Translations under genes and position numbers: made by a program
The notes under the pieces: model-generated
The model's database searches: none
Told to the model about the DNA's origin: nothing
Seen by the model: the letters and a program-made list of their open reading frames with translations, nothing else
NCBI GenBank assembly: GCA_003242275.1
Contig: QGUX01000042.1
Location: forward strand, 1-16,676
Reading direction: 5' to 3'
Length of the DNA: 16,676 nt
Source: Pseudomonadota bacterium
GTDB taxonomy: Bacteria > Pseudomonadota > Gammaproteobacteria > Steroidobacterales > Steroidobacteraceae
Shown: one piece after another, positions 5,770-13,775 of the stretch
Layout of the letters: each line of letters opens with the position of its first letter
Numbering within the stretch: the stretch's first letter is position 1

Positions 5770-5809
5770 GGCCGGTCATGCCGCGCAGTCCGCCGCGGCA
5801 TGACCGGCC
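5770..5809. terminator. 16-bp perfect hairpin between convergent genes
   Basis: GGCCGGTCATGCCGCG (5770-5785) and its exact reverse complement (5794-5809) enclose an 8-base loop. It lies 7 bases after the OMP stop and 31 bases past the ankyrin gene stop on the other strand. There is no T tract on either side, so it would act as a non-canonical or RNA-stabilising terminator. Confidence 0.7.
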
Positions 5810-5840
5810 CCGGATGACGATGTCCGCCACGTGCTGGCCT

Positions 5841-7439
5841 TCAGCCCCCCGCTCCGAGGGCGCCGCGGATCAGCTTCTTCATTTCCTCGCCGACGACGTT
5901 GTCGCGCCCGCCGGCATTGTTCTCCAGCGCGTCGAGCACGGTCTTGCCGGCGTCATCGACGATATCCAGCCGCGCGCCCCTGTCGATGAGGAACTTCGCC
6001 ACGCGCACCCAGTCCTGGCTGATGGCGCCGAAGAGGGCGGTCTGGCCCTGGCGGTTGGTCATCGAACTCGGCCGGGCAATGATGGCGGTGCGGCTGCTGG
6101 TGTCGGTGATGCGCGCGTTCACGTCGGCACCGGCGTCGATCAGCATGCCGATGACGGCGATGGCATTGTCCTGCGGGTCGCCGATGGCGATCGGGCCCTG
6201 GCCGCCCTGCTGCAGGCCGCGCGAGGCGCCAATGGCGGCCGCCGCCATCAGCGGCGTCACGCCCATCACGTTGGGCAGCTCGGGCAGCGCGCCATGGTCC
6301 AGCAGCAGCCTCACCGCCTCGCGATCCACCGACAGCGCGGCGCGCAGCAGCGGCGTGCAGCCGGTGGTGATCAGGTCGTCGGTGAAGCGGCCGCGGAATG
6401 GCCGATGCATGTTGAGCTGCGTGTTCGGGTCCACGCCCATCTCGAGCAACCGGCGCATCACCTGCAGCGCGCTGTTCACGGGCGCGGGCCGGGGCGCATC
6501 GGTGAAACCGACGCCACTGATGCCCTCTTCGGCAGTGCCCTGGGCGCCCGGCGCGGACACGGGCGGACCACCCCGTCCGGCAACGCCCCGGGTACGCATG
6601 TCGGCCGTCAGGTACAGCGCCGTGCGTCCCCACCAGTCGGACAGGTGCGGGTTGGCACCGCGATCCAGAAGGTAGTTCGCGATGGCGTAATTGTTGTTGT
6701 CGATGGCGTTCATCAGCGGCGTCACGCCCTCGGGCGTGGGCCGGTCGACGTCAGCGCCGGCGTCGAGCAGCAGCCGGACGCATTCCAGGCACCCGAAGCG
6801 CGTGGCGAACAGCAGCGGCGTGAGTCCACCGGTGTTGCGGTACTGGGCGCGCGGCTCGGAGGTGATCTGGTTGCCCCAGTCGTTGGCGGCGGCGCGCGTG
6901 TCGACCTCCGCCCCATGGCGGATCAGCAGCTCCACCACCTCGGGGCTGTTGGCGGCTACGGCCCACATCAGCGCGGTCTGCTCGCGATACTTCTCGCGCT
7001 CGTTGACGCGCGCTCCGGCCTTCAGCAGCTTCTCGGCAATGGGGCGCGAACCCACCCGGGCGGCGATCATCAGCGGCGTCTGGTTGTCGTCGTTGCCGAG
7101 GTTCGGATCGGCGCCCGCTCCCAGCAGCATCTCGACCAGCTTCACGTCGGCGACCGAAGCCGCCTCGGACAGCGCGGTGGCACCCAGCACGTTGCGCGCA
7201 TCCGGATCGGCGCCGCGGGCCAACAGCTCTCGCACCAGCTCATGGTCGACGCGGTGCACCGCCCACATCAGCGCCGTGGAACCGTCGGGAAGCAGCTCGT
7301 TGACGTCGGCGCCCGCCCGCAGCGCCTCGATGGCGCCCTGGCGGTCGTCGTCGCGGACCAGCTGGGCGAGGCTGGCGGCGGAAGCAAGGCCGGGAAGCAG
7401 CAGCGCGAGCAGGGAAAGCAGCAGTTTCTCGTGTGGCAT
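5841..7439 (-). CDS. Exported ankyrin-repeat protein
   Basis: A 532-residue protein with an N-terminal Sec signal peptide (MPHEKLLLSLLALLLPGLASA, cleavage near 21). About ten ankyrin repeats follow, recognised by repeated 'G.TALMWA', 'VVELLIRHGAEVD' and 'LLDAGADV' units at roughly 22-46, 53-80, 86-113, 119-147, 153-182, 205-233, 238-266, 271-340, 360-388, 393-442 and 464-495. The array is interrupted twice: residues 183-204 carry an insertion (AANDWGNQITSEPRAQYRN) and 283-320 a Gly/Pro/Ala-rich linker. Ankyrin repeats bind proteins; the signal peptide places this one in the periplasm. Long exported ankyrin proteins with the same inserted segments are known in several environmental proteobacteria and acidobacteria, but I know of no assigned function. 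The ATG at 7439 is chosen for the signal peptide. It is divergent from the PAS kinase at 7567. Confidence 0.92.
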   Translation of the reverse strand: MPHEKLLLSLLALLLPGLASAASLAQLVRDDDRQGAIEALRAGADVNELLPDGSTALMWAVHRVDHELVRELLARGADPDARNVLGATALSEAASVADVKLVEMLLGAGADPNLGNDDNQTPLMIAARVGSRPIAEKLLKAGARVNEREKYREQTALMWAVAANSPEVVELLIRHGAEVDTRAAANDWGNQITSEPRAQYRNTGGLTPLLFATRFGCLECVRLLLDAGADVDRPTPEGVTPLMNAIDNNNYAIANYLLDRGANPHLSDWWGRTALYLTADMRTRGVAGRGGPPVSAPGAQGTAEEGISGVGFTDAPRPAPVNSALQVMRRLLEMGVDPNTQLNMHRPFRGRFTDDLITTGCTPLLRAALSVDREAVRLLLDHGALPELPNVMGVTPLMAAAAIGASRGLQQGGQGPIAIGDPQDNAIAVIGMLIDAGADVNARITDTSSRTAIIARPSSMTNRQGQTALFGAISQDWVRVAKFLIDRGARLDIVDDAGKTVLDALENNAGGRDNVVGEEMKKLIRGALGAGG

Positions 7440-7566
7440 GGGGACTTTTGCAGCAGAATCGCGGCTATGGTGCTCCGCCCCGGTGCAAAGCTCAACCGCT
7501 GGCCAGACGGGACCGATGCCGCTGCGGCACGCGAAACCCCCTGCCGGGCGCCGGCGGAGCACGCGC

Positions 7567-9453
7567 ATGCGCGATGAAGTCACGGGCCGCCACGGAGGCA
7601 CGGGCCTGGGCGCCAGTGCGCGGCAGCTGCGGGCGATGTTCTCGCAGGCCGCAGTGGGCATCGCCATCGTCGACGAGCGCGGCCGCGTCCTCGACGCCAA
7701 TGACAAGGCATGCGCCATGCTCGGCTACGGTGCCGACGAACTTCGCGGCAAGACGGTACTGGAACTGACCCACCCCGACGACGTGGAACGCACGCGCGAG
7801 CAGATCGCGCGGCTCATCCAGCACGAAGTCACGAGCTATACCATCGAGAAGCGGTACGTGCGCAGGGACGGATCCGCCACCTGGAGCAACACCACCGTCA
7901 CGCTGCTGCGCGGGCTGCCGGGACAGGGCCACCAGTTCTTCGGCATCCTGCAGCCCCTGGACGACCGCCGGCAGAACGAAGAAATGCGCAACCGCCTCGC
8001 CGCCGTGGTCAACTCCTCCGACGACGCCATCATCACCAAGACGCTCGACGGCATCATCACCACGTGGAACCCGGCGGCCGAGCGCATGTACGGATACCGG
8101 GCCGACGAGGCCATCGGCCGCCCGGTCATGATGCTGATTCCGGAGGACCACGCCGAGGAGGAGCCGGCCATCCTGCAGCGCCTGCGCCGTGGCGAGCACG
8201 TGGACCACTACGAAACCGTGCGCCGCCGCAGGGACGGCACGCTGATCCACGTGTCGCTGTCCGTGTCGCCGCTACGGGACGGCACCGGGCGCGTGATCGG
8301 CGCCTCGAAGATCGCGCGCGACATCACCCGCCAGAAACAGCACGAGGCGGCGCTGCGCGATGCCGACCGGCGCAAGGACGAGTTCCTGGCCACGCTGGCG
8401 CACGAGCTGCGCAACCCGCTGGCACCGATCCGCCAGGCCGCCGCGCTGGCCGGCGCGCCCGGCGCCAGCGAGGAACAGAAGCGCTGGGGCCATGAAGTGA
8501 TCGCGCGCCAGGTGCGGCACATGTCCGCGCTGCTCGACGACCTGCTAGACATCGCGCGCATCACGCGCGGCTCGTTCGACCTGCGGCCCGCCTCGACCAC
8601 GCTCGGCGCCATCGTCGATGCCGCACTGGAGACCGCGCGGCCGACCATCGAGGCGCGCAGGCACTCGCTGCGCGTGGACCTGGAGCATCGCGAGGCCGAA
8701 CTGGTGGGCGATCCGCTGCGGCTGTCGCAGGTCCTCTCGAACCTGCTGACCAACGCGGCCAAGTACACCGATCCCGGCGGCAACATCGCCGTCCGCGGCA
8801 ATGCCGGCGACACCCAGGTGGAACTGGCCGTCATCGACGACGGCATCGGCATCGCACCGGAGATGCTTCCCGAAGTGTTCGGGATGTTCACGCAGGTGAA
8901 GTCCGCGCGGGCCCGCTCCGACGGCGGCCTGGGCATCGGCCTGGCGCTGGCCAGGGGCCTGGCGGAACTCCACGGCGGCAGCATCGAGGCGCGAAGCGAG
9001 GGGCCGGGCCGCGGCAGCGAGTTCATCGTGCGCATCCCGCGCAGGCTTCCCGACGCCTCGACGCAGGCGGAAACGCCGGCCGCCCCCGCGGCGGACTCCG
9101 CCTCGCGCACCGTGCTGATCGCCGACGACAACGAGGACGCGGCGCAGACCTTGGCCATGCTGCTGGAGGTCTTCGGCCACCGCGTGGCGGTGGCGCACGA
9201 CGGCGAGCAGGCGCTGCGCTGCTTCGAGCAGATGCGACCGGAGTTCGCCCTGCTGGACATCGGCATGCCGGGGATGGACGGTTACGAGGTCGCGCGCCGC
9301 ATCCGCGCGCTGGGTCGCCCCGTGACGCTGGTCGCGCTGACCGGCTGGGGCCAGGCCACGGACAAGGCGCGCGCGATGCAGGCCGGTTTCGACCGCCACT
9401 TCACCAAGCCCGTGGATCCCGACCGCATCGTCGAGCTGCTCGCCACGCACTGA
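7567..9453 (+). CDS. Soluble PAS-PAS hybrid histidine kinase
   Basis: A 628-residue cytosolic protein without membrane helices. Domains in order: PAS1 (about 18-135, AVGIAIVDERGRVLDAN); PAS2 (about 140-262, SSDDAIITKTLDGIITTWNPAAERMYGY, ending in the PAC-like GASKIARDITRQKQ); HisKA with H279 in DEFLATLAHELRNPLAPI; HATPase (about 380-500) with N-box NLLTNAAKYTDPGG, DDGIGI and GLGIGLALARGL; and a C-terminal receiver (about 515-628) with D520-D521, phospho-acceptor D564 in LLDIGMPGMDG, T592 in TGWGQ and K614. It should autophosphorylate H279 and pass phosphate to D564. No Hpt domain is present, so the receiver may tune or terminate signalling. The ATG at 7567 follows GGAG; an alternative in-frame ATG is at 7516. 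Its stop lies 5 bases from that of the convergent receiver gene. Confidence 0.93.
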   Translation: MRDEVTGRHGGTGLGASARQLRAMFSQAAVGIAIVDERGRVLDANDKACAMLGYGADELRGKTVLELTHPDDVERTREQIARLIQHEVTSYTIEKRYVRRDGSATWSNTTVTLLRGLPGQGHQFFGILQPLDDRRQNEEMRNRLAAVVNSSDDAIITKTLDGIITTWNPAAERMYGYRADEAIGRPVMMLIPEDHAEEEPAILQRLRRGEHVDHYETVRRRRDGTLIHVSLSVSPLRDGTGRVIGASKIARDITRQKQHEAALRDADRRKDEFLATLAHELRNPLAPIRQAAALAGAPGASEEQKRWGHEVIARQVRHMSALLDDLLDIARITRGSFDLRPASTTLGAIVDAALETARPTIEARRHSLRVDLEHREAELVGDPLRLSQVLSNLLTNAAKYTDPGGNIAVRGNAGDTQVELAVIDDGIGIAPEMLPEVFGMFTQVKSARARSDGGLGIGLALARGLAELHGGSIEARSEGPGRGSEFIVRIPRRLPDASTQAETPAAPAADSASRTVLIADDNEDAAQTLAMLLEVFGHRVAVAHDGEQALRCFEQMRPEFALLDIGMPGMDGYEVARRIRALGRPVTLVALTGWGQATDKARAMQAGFDRHFTKPVDPDRIVELLATH

Positions 9454-9458
9454 GGCCG

Positions 9459-9818
9459 TCAGCAGCCGGGCCCGCGAATGGCGGCGAGGAGGTCCTCGAA
9501 TTCCCCGGATTTGAGCACGTAGGCCGCCGCCCCGGCGGATTGCGCCATGCGCACCAGTTCCGGATTGGAATGGCCGCTGTGGATGATGAAGCGCGTGCCG
9601 GGAAACTCGCGGCACAGCGCCGGCAGGCGCTTGAGCGCCGAGCCGCCCCGCAGCTCGATGTCGAGCACCGCCACCTGCACCTGGTGCGCGGCGATCAGCG
9701 GCGCGACGTCCTCGAGGTTGGCCGTGGTGGCGGCACACTTCAGTCCCGCCACCCCTTCGATCAGCGCCGGCATCACCATGCGCAGGTCGTCATTGTCCTC
9801 GGCGATGAGGATGCGCAG
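9459..9818 (-). CDS. Single-domain response regulator (stand-alone receiver), start uncertain
   Basis: The frame encodes a complete CheY-like receiver: LRILIAEDNDD (acidic residues in beta-1), VAVLDIELRGG with the phospho-acceptor (residue 53 from the start used here), IIHSGH with the switch serine, and AYVLKSGEF with the conserved lysine. It ends after the receiver with no output domain. The start is a problem. No ATG, GTG or TTG lies between the kinase's stop codon (9850-9848) and beta-1, while the nearest upstream ATG (10040) would lie deep inside the kinase gene and add a non-receiver stretch. I use CTG at 9818, preceded by GAGG five bases away. A non-AUG start or readthrough from the kinase are the alternatives. 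It is third in the YfiR-like, kinase, receiver set and is the probable phosphate acceptor for that kinase. Confidence 0.75.
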   Translation of the reverse strand: MRILIAEDNDDLRMVMPALIEGVAGLKCAATTANLEDVAPLIAAHQVQVAVLDIELRGGSALKRLPALCREFPGTRFIIHSGHSNPELVRMAQSAGAAAYVLKSGEFEDLLAAIRGPGC

Positions 9819-9847
9819 GGCCGCCTCGTCGTTTCCTGCCTGGGTTC

Positions 9848-12121
9848 CTATGACACTTCTCCCGTCCGCAGGCCCTCCGCGGGAGCGCGGCCGGCCAGAT
9901 ACTCCTGCAGCAGTTCCTCGATGCGCCCGGGGTCGGCGGGCTTGGTGAGGTGGACGTCGAAACCCGCGGCACCGGCGCGCTCGATGTCCCCCTTCTGCCC
10001 CCAGCCCGTCAGCGCGATCAGCAGCGCATGCCGTCCCCATCCGGTGCCGCGCATGCGGCGCGCCACTTCATAACCGTTGAGATCGGGCATGCCGATGTCC
10101 AGCAGGACCGCGTCCGGTTCGTGCTGCCAGCCGGCGCGCAGGGCTTCCTCACCGCTGTGCGCAGCGATCACATGGTGGCCCGCGTTGCGCAAGACCATCG
10201 CCAGCGCGGTGGCGGCGTCCTGGTTGTCGTCCACCACCAGCACGGAACCCTTCGGGCCCGCGGCTTCCGGCTCGCCCCTGCCGGCGACCGGCTGCTGCAG
10301 CGGCTGGCGAAGGCAATCGGCGGGCAGGCGGATGGTGAAGGTGCTGCCCATGCCGAGGCCGTCGCTGGCCGCCTCCACGGTGCCTCCATGCAGCACGACC
10401 AGGCCCTTCACCAGCGCCAGCCCGATGCCCAGTCCGCCCTCGGAGCGGTCGATGGCCGAGTCCACCTGCGAGAACATCTCGAAGATCGTCGGCAGCGCCT
10501 CGGGAGGAAGGCCGATGCCGCTGTCGCGCACGCAGAGCGCGACGCCCTCCGGGCCATGCCGTGCCACCAGCTCGATGCGGCCGCCGGCGTCGGTGTACTT
10601 GGCGGCGTTGGTCAGCAGGTTCGACAGCGCCTGCGACAGGCGGAGCGGGTCCACGTGGAGGTCGACGGGCGGGTCCTGCACGTCGATGATGAGCTCATGC
10701 CGCTTGGCCTCGATCAGCGGCCGGCTGGTCTCCACCGCGGCGCGGACCAGCGCGGCGAGCGACACGCGCTCCTTGCGCAGTTCCAGCCGGCCGCGGGTGA
10801 TGCGCGAGACCTCCAGCAGGTCGTCCAGCAGCAGCGCCATGCGCGCCACCTGGCGGGCGATGATCTCGCGCGCCATTCTTGCCTGTGCCTCGTCGACGCG
10901 GCGCGCGCCCAGGAGGCGTGCCGCGTGGCGGATCGGTGCCAGCGGGTTGCGCAGCTCGTGCGCCAGCGTGGCCAGGAACTCGTCCTTGCGGCGGTCGGCC
11001 TCGCGCAGCGCCTCCTCGGTCTTCTTCAGGCGGCTGATGTCGAGGTTGATGCCGGCCCAGCCGGTGATGCGGCCCTCCTCGTCGCGCATCGGCACGCCCT
11101 GCGACAGCACGGGGTGGAATCCGCCATCGACGCCGCGGTAGCGGTTCTCGCGGTACCAGAAGCTGCCTGTCTGCACGCAGGCCAGCCAGGCTTCGGTGGT
11201 GGCCGCGGCCTCGTCCGGATGCAGCGCGTCGCACCAGCCGAAGCCCGCGCACTGCTCCTGCGTCAGGCCGGTGAGGCGCAGGAAGGAATCGCTGGCGTAG
11301 ACGTTGCGGCCGCGCGCGTCGCATACCCACACGCCGAAGTCGATGGACTCGCCGATGGCGCGGTACAGCTTCTCGCTGCGCCTGAGTTCGCGCGTGCGCT
11401 CCTCGGCCTCATCGAGCACGCTGTTGAAGGCACGCACCACCACCGAGAATTCCTCCACCGGCGTGTCCAGCGCGCGCAGGGTGGGATCGCGCCGGCTGAC
11501 GATGTCGTCGGCCACCGAGGCCAGCGCCTCCACCGGCCCGGTGATCGCGCGCCGCAGGAACACCGCCAGCAGCAGCGCCACGCCCATCGACAGCAGCAGC
11601 ATGGCGATGACGATTCCCGAGTAGCCGCGCACGCCGGCCCAGCGGTCATAGTGGGCACCGAGATAGATCACCCCCAGGCGCTCGCCATCCCGCCACACCT
11701 CGCGCACCAGCTCCATGCGGCCCTGCCCGAGGCGGGCCACCCCGGTGGGCTCGGGCGCCTGCGCCGGCGGTGGCGGCGCATCCTGCCGCGCATGGCTGGC
11801 CAGCAGGCGGCCATCGAAGGTGTACAGCGCGGCCGCGTCGATCCGCGGATTCTGGCCCAGGGCCGACAGGTTGCGCTGCGCCACGGGACTGTCGAAGAAC
11901 GACAGGGCCGGCGAGGCGAGCTGCGCCATGATGGCCGCCTGCGTGGCCAGTTCGCTGGCGAGGGAGCGCCGGTATCCGGCCAGGTCGCGGTACAGCACCG
12001 CGGCCGTCATGGTCAGCAGGGCCACCGCGATGGTGGTCACCATCACCAGCCACAGCTTGCCCCGCAGCGAGGCGGTGGAACCGAAGCTCGACCTGAGCAC
12101 CGGCGAGACCGAAGTGTTCAC
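9848..12121 (-). CDS. Membrane CHASE8-like/HAMP/PAS hybrid histidine kinase
   Basis: A 757-residue protein. Transmembrane helix 1 (about 23-44) is followed by a periplasmic domain (about 45-165) with CHASE8-like features (LASELATQAAIMAQLASPALSFFD, then ALYTFDGRLLASH), transmembrane helix 2 (about 168-188) and HAMP (about 189-245, beginning RRAITGPVEALASVADDI). A PAS domain follows (about 252-365). HisKA has H388, HATPase carries NLLTNAAKYTDAGG and GLGIGLALVKGL, and the C-terminal receiver has D675 in LLDIGMPDLNG and TGWGQ. The start is GTG at 12121, overlapping the YfiR-like stop by 4 bases (GTGA). In Pseudomonas, YfiN has the same CHASE8-HAMP input but a GGDEF output and is repressed by periplasmic YfiR. 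Here a histidine kinase replaces the cyclase, so the YfiR-like protein probably controls phosphorylation. CHASE8 assignment is by eye. Confidence 0.93.
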   Translation of the reverse strand: MNTSVSPVLRSSFGSTASLRGKLWLVMVTTIAVALLTMTAAVLYRDLAGYRRSLASELATQAAIMAQLASPALSFFDSPVAQRNLSALGQNPRIDAAALYTFDGRLLASHARQDAPPPPAQAPEPTGVARLGQGRMELVREVWRDGERLGVIYLGAHYDRWAGVRGYSGIVIAMLLLSMGVALLLAVFLRRAITGPVEALASVADDIVSRRDPTLRALDTPVEEFSVVVRAFNSVLDEAEERTRELRRSEKLYRAIGESIDFGVWVCDARGRNVYASDSFLRLTGLTQEQCAGFGWCDALHPDEAAATTEAWLACVQTGSFWYRENRYRGVDGGFHPVLSQGVPMRDEEGRITGWAGINLDISRLKKTEEALREADRRKDEFLATLAHELRNPLAPIRHAARLLGARRVDEAQARMAREIIARQVARMALLLDDLLEVSRITRGRLELRKERVSLAALVRAAVETSRPLIEAKRHELIIDVQDPPVDLHVDPLRLSQALSNLLTNAAKYTDAGGRIELVARHGPEGVALCVRDSGIGLPPEALPTIFEMFSQVDSAIDRSEGGLGIGLALVKGLVVLHGGTVEAASDGLGMGSTFTIRLPADCLRQPLQQPVAGRGEPEAAGPKGSVLVVDDNQDAATALAMVLRNAGHHVIAAHSGEEALRAGWQHEPDAVLLDIGMPDLNGYEVARRMRGTGWGRHALLIALTGWGQKGDIERAGAAGFDVHLTKPADPGRIEELLQEYLAGRAPAEGLRTGEVS

Positions 12122-12684
12122 CGGCGCACCCTGGCCGCGACCGACAGCAGCTCCGAGCTGACGCGAAGCCCCCGGCCCTGCGCCGCCGGCAGCGAGATCT
12201 CGAAGCGGATGCGTTCCTCCTCCTTGAGGAAGTTGATCACGCTGCCCGCGTCGAGCGCACCCTCTTCCGCGGTGATCACCAGTATTGCGCGCTCCTCCAC
12301 CGGCTTGAGCACCGCGCCCAGTGTCCAGCGGCGCGACGCGCCGACCACGAGCACGTCGGAACCGGCCGCCTGCGAAGGCGAGTCGATGCGGCGGATGCGC
12401 AGCGCGCGGCCGTCGACGCTGCGCCCCCTGGCCAGCTCCTCGAGGTTCATCGCGAGCGCGGCATCACCAAGCACCGCGATGCCGAGCGGCCGGTCCCGCG
12501 CGGCGCCGGGCGGCCATTGCACGTAACCGAGGAAACGCAGCACGAAGGCGGCCTTCACGGCGCTCTCGGCCTGCAGCTCGACGCCGTGGGCCGGGACGGA
12601 TGCCACGTGCAATGCCAGCGCCCAGAGCGCCACGGCCGGCTGCACCAGGCGTGCACAGGTCCTGCCTCGGGCTCCTGCACCCAT
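12118..12684 (-). CDS. YfiR/HmsC-type (DUF4154) periplasmic regulator
   Basis: 188 residues with an N-terminal signal peptide (hydrophobic core PAVALWALALHVASVPAHG, cleavage near 34). The mature domain has DUF4154 features: ESAVKAAFVLRFLGYVQWPP at the start ('K.A.FL..F..y..WP'), LGIAVLGDAALAMNLEEL, SDVLVVGASRRW, AILVITAEEGALDAGSVINF and a final FEISLPAAQGRGLRVSSELLSVA ('F.in...A...gl..sS.LL..A'). These are the hallmarks of the YfiR family. The mature protein has no cysteine, unlike P. aeruginosa YfiR, whose disulfides stabilise it and sense periplasmic redox. The ATG at 12684 has GGAG seven bases upstream. Translation is coupled to the downstream CHASE8-like kinase by a 4-base overlap, so it is very likely that kinase's input subunit. 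Confidence 0.9.
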   Translation of the reverse strand: MGAGARGRTCARLVQPAVALWALALHVASVPAHGVELQAESAVKAAFVLRFLGYVQWPPGAARDRPLGIAVLGDAALAMNLEELARGRSVDGRALRIRRIDSPSQAAGSDVLVVGASRRWTLGAVLKPVEERAILVITAEEGALDAGSVINFLKEEERIRFEISLPAAQGRGLRVSSELLSVAARVRR

Positions 12685-13048
12685 CAGTGACTCCAGCGCG
12701 CCTGCATCATTGCTCCTCGCCGGATCGGTCTGCCCTGAAGCGCAGGATATTCGCGCAGGCGGCTTTCGGGCAGGTTGACGTCCCGCGGCGACACCGTTCG
12801 ACCGCGCGGGGGGCCTCAGGTGCTTTCCTGTCCCGCACGCCTCCTTCTCCCTTCGTTGATCCTTGCCTGTGGGGCCTTCATGCCAAGTTAGCAGGAGGGC
12901 GTTTCCCGCAAGCCGCAATGCGATGTAGGAACGCGCCTACAGGCAGGACGTCGCCGACCTCGATGCAGCGCCCGCACCGATGGCACGGATGTCTGCCCGC
13001 TGCGACCGTGCGTCCGTAGCCGGCAAGAAGGCTCCTAGGAGGAACGTC
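12685..13048. other. 364-bp divergent intergenic region, no gene seen
   Basis: This region separates the YfiR-like gene (minus) from the ferritin-like gene (plus). It holds one TGACGTCC copy (12776-12783), the perfect palindromic box at 12924-12941, a near-copy GGACGTCG (12946-12953), and a strong ribosome site (AGGAGGA, 13037-13043) embedded in the 10-bp palindrome CTCCTAGGAG (13032-13041). Frames running through it in either direction have no domain content. I see no tRNA or recognisable small RNA. Confidence 0.7.
12924..12941. promoter_or_regulatory. Perfect 18-bp palindromic box TGTAGG-N6-CCTACA
   Basis: TGTAGG (12924-12929), spacer AACGCG, CCTACA (12936-12941): both 6-bp arms are exact reverse complements. 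The right arm ends 108 bases before the ferritin-like ATG at 13049. The layout equals that of the GacA/UvrY box of Pseudomonas and enterics (TGTAAG-N6-CTTACA) with one substitution per arm. It is the best copy of an element repeated at the other stress-gene promoters of this window. Confidence 0.65.
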
Positions 13049-13651
13049 ATGGGATCGAAGGGATTGAACGAACAGGTCGAGGAACTGCTGCTGCAGGCGC
13101 TGGAGACCGAGCGGGGTGGAATCAAGGTATACGAGGCGGCGATCTCCGCCGCGCAGAACGAGGACCTGCGCGAGGAATGGCAGGAGTACCTCGAACAGAC
13201 GCAGCACCACGAGGAAGTGCTGACGGAGGTGTTCGACCGGCTCGGCCTCGACACGGAGAAGCAGACTCCCGGCCGCCAGGTGGTGGCCATGCTGGGTGAG
13301 TCGCTGGTGGAGGCGATCAACACCGCCAGGCGTACTGCCTCTCCCGAGGCGGCGGAACTGGTGGCCACCGAATGCGTGGTGCTGGCCGAGACCAAGGATC
13401 ACCAGAACTGGGAGCTGATCGGCCGCCTCGGCGACCAGGGTGGCACGCTCGGCAAGGTGCTGAAGCCCGCGCACGAGGAAGTCGAGAAGGAAGAGGACCA
13501 TCACCTCTACCACACCCGCGGCTGGTCGCGTGAACTGTGGATCCAGTCTCTGGGAATGCCGGCCGTGCTGCCTCCGCCCGAGGAAGTGCGCCAGGTCGAA
13601 ACCGCCATCGGCGCGGCCCGCGCCGAGCAGGACCGGGACAAGATGACCTGA
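13049..13651 (+). CDS. Ferritin-like-domain stress protein
   Basis: A 200-residue, strongly acidic, almost wholly helical protein. Four helices carry carboxylate/histidine patterns expected for a di-metal ferritin-like bundle: helix A with E19-E21 (ALETERGGIKVYEAAI), helix B with E50xxH53 followed by HEE (EYLEQTQHHEEVL), helix C with E108 and E114 (ATECVVLAETKDHQNWELI), and helix D with E148xxH151 (EEVEKEEDHHLYH). A C-terminal tail (HTRGWSRELWIQSLGM, then a proline-rich segment) extends beyond the bundle. Ferritin-like proteins of this size bind iron or manganese and act in oxidative-stress defence; the substrate is not determinable here. AGGAGGA lies 5 bases before the ATG at 13049. It stands alone, with the palindromic box upstream and a hairpin downstream. 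Confidence 0.88.
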   Translation: MGSKGLNEQVEELLLQALETERGGIKVYEAAISAAQNEDLREEWQEYLEQTQHHEEVLTEVFDRLGLDTEKQTPGRQVVAMLGESLVEAINTARRTASPEAAELVATECVVLAETKDHQNWELIGRLGDQGGTLGKVLKPAHEEVEKEEDHHLYHTRGWSRELWIQSLGMPAVLPPPEEVRQVETAIGAARAEQDRDKMT

Positions 13652-13693
13652 GGCATGGGACGGGCGGTGCGCCGCCGCTCTGCGCCAGTGGCT

Positions 13694-13719
13694 GCAGGAC
13701 CGCCGCGCGGCGGTCCTGC
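13694..13719. terminator. 26-bp perfect palindrome after the ferritin-like gene
   Basis: GCAGGACCGCCGC (13694-13706) is immediately followed by its exact reverse complement (13707-13719). As RNA it would fold to a very stable hairpin with a 4-base loop. It lies 42 bases after the ferritin-like stop and 56 bases before the next kinase start. There is no T run, so factor-assisted termination or transcript protection is more likely than classical intrinsic termination. Confidence 0.65.
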
Positions 13720-13775
13720 CCCGGCCTGCTGCATCCCTGTTAACCTGACCCCACCGAAACGATACTTGGGCGGCC

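Noticed and set aside
9950..12526. Very long open frame (858 codons) on the plus strand opposite the CHASE8-like kinase
   Set aside because: Composition is His/Gln/Arg-rich with no domain, as expected for the antisense of a GC-rich gene. The minus-strand frame has full kinase and receiver motifs.
12685..12918. N-terminal extension of the YfiR-like protein to 12918
   Set aside because: It would bury the signal peptide behind 78 charged residues; the ATG at 12684 has a good ribosome site.
12942..13048. RsmY/RsmZ-like small RNA downstream of the GacA-like box
   Set aside because: A few GGA triplets are present, but I see no repeated hairpins displaying GGA and no terminator before the ferritin-like start.
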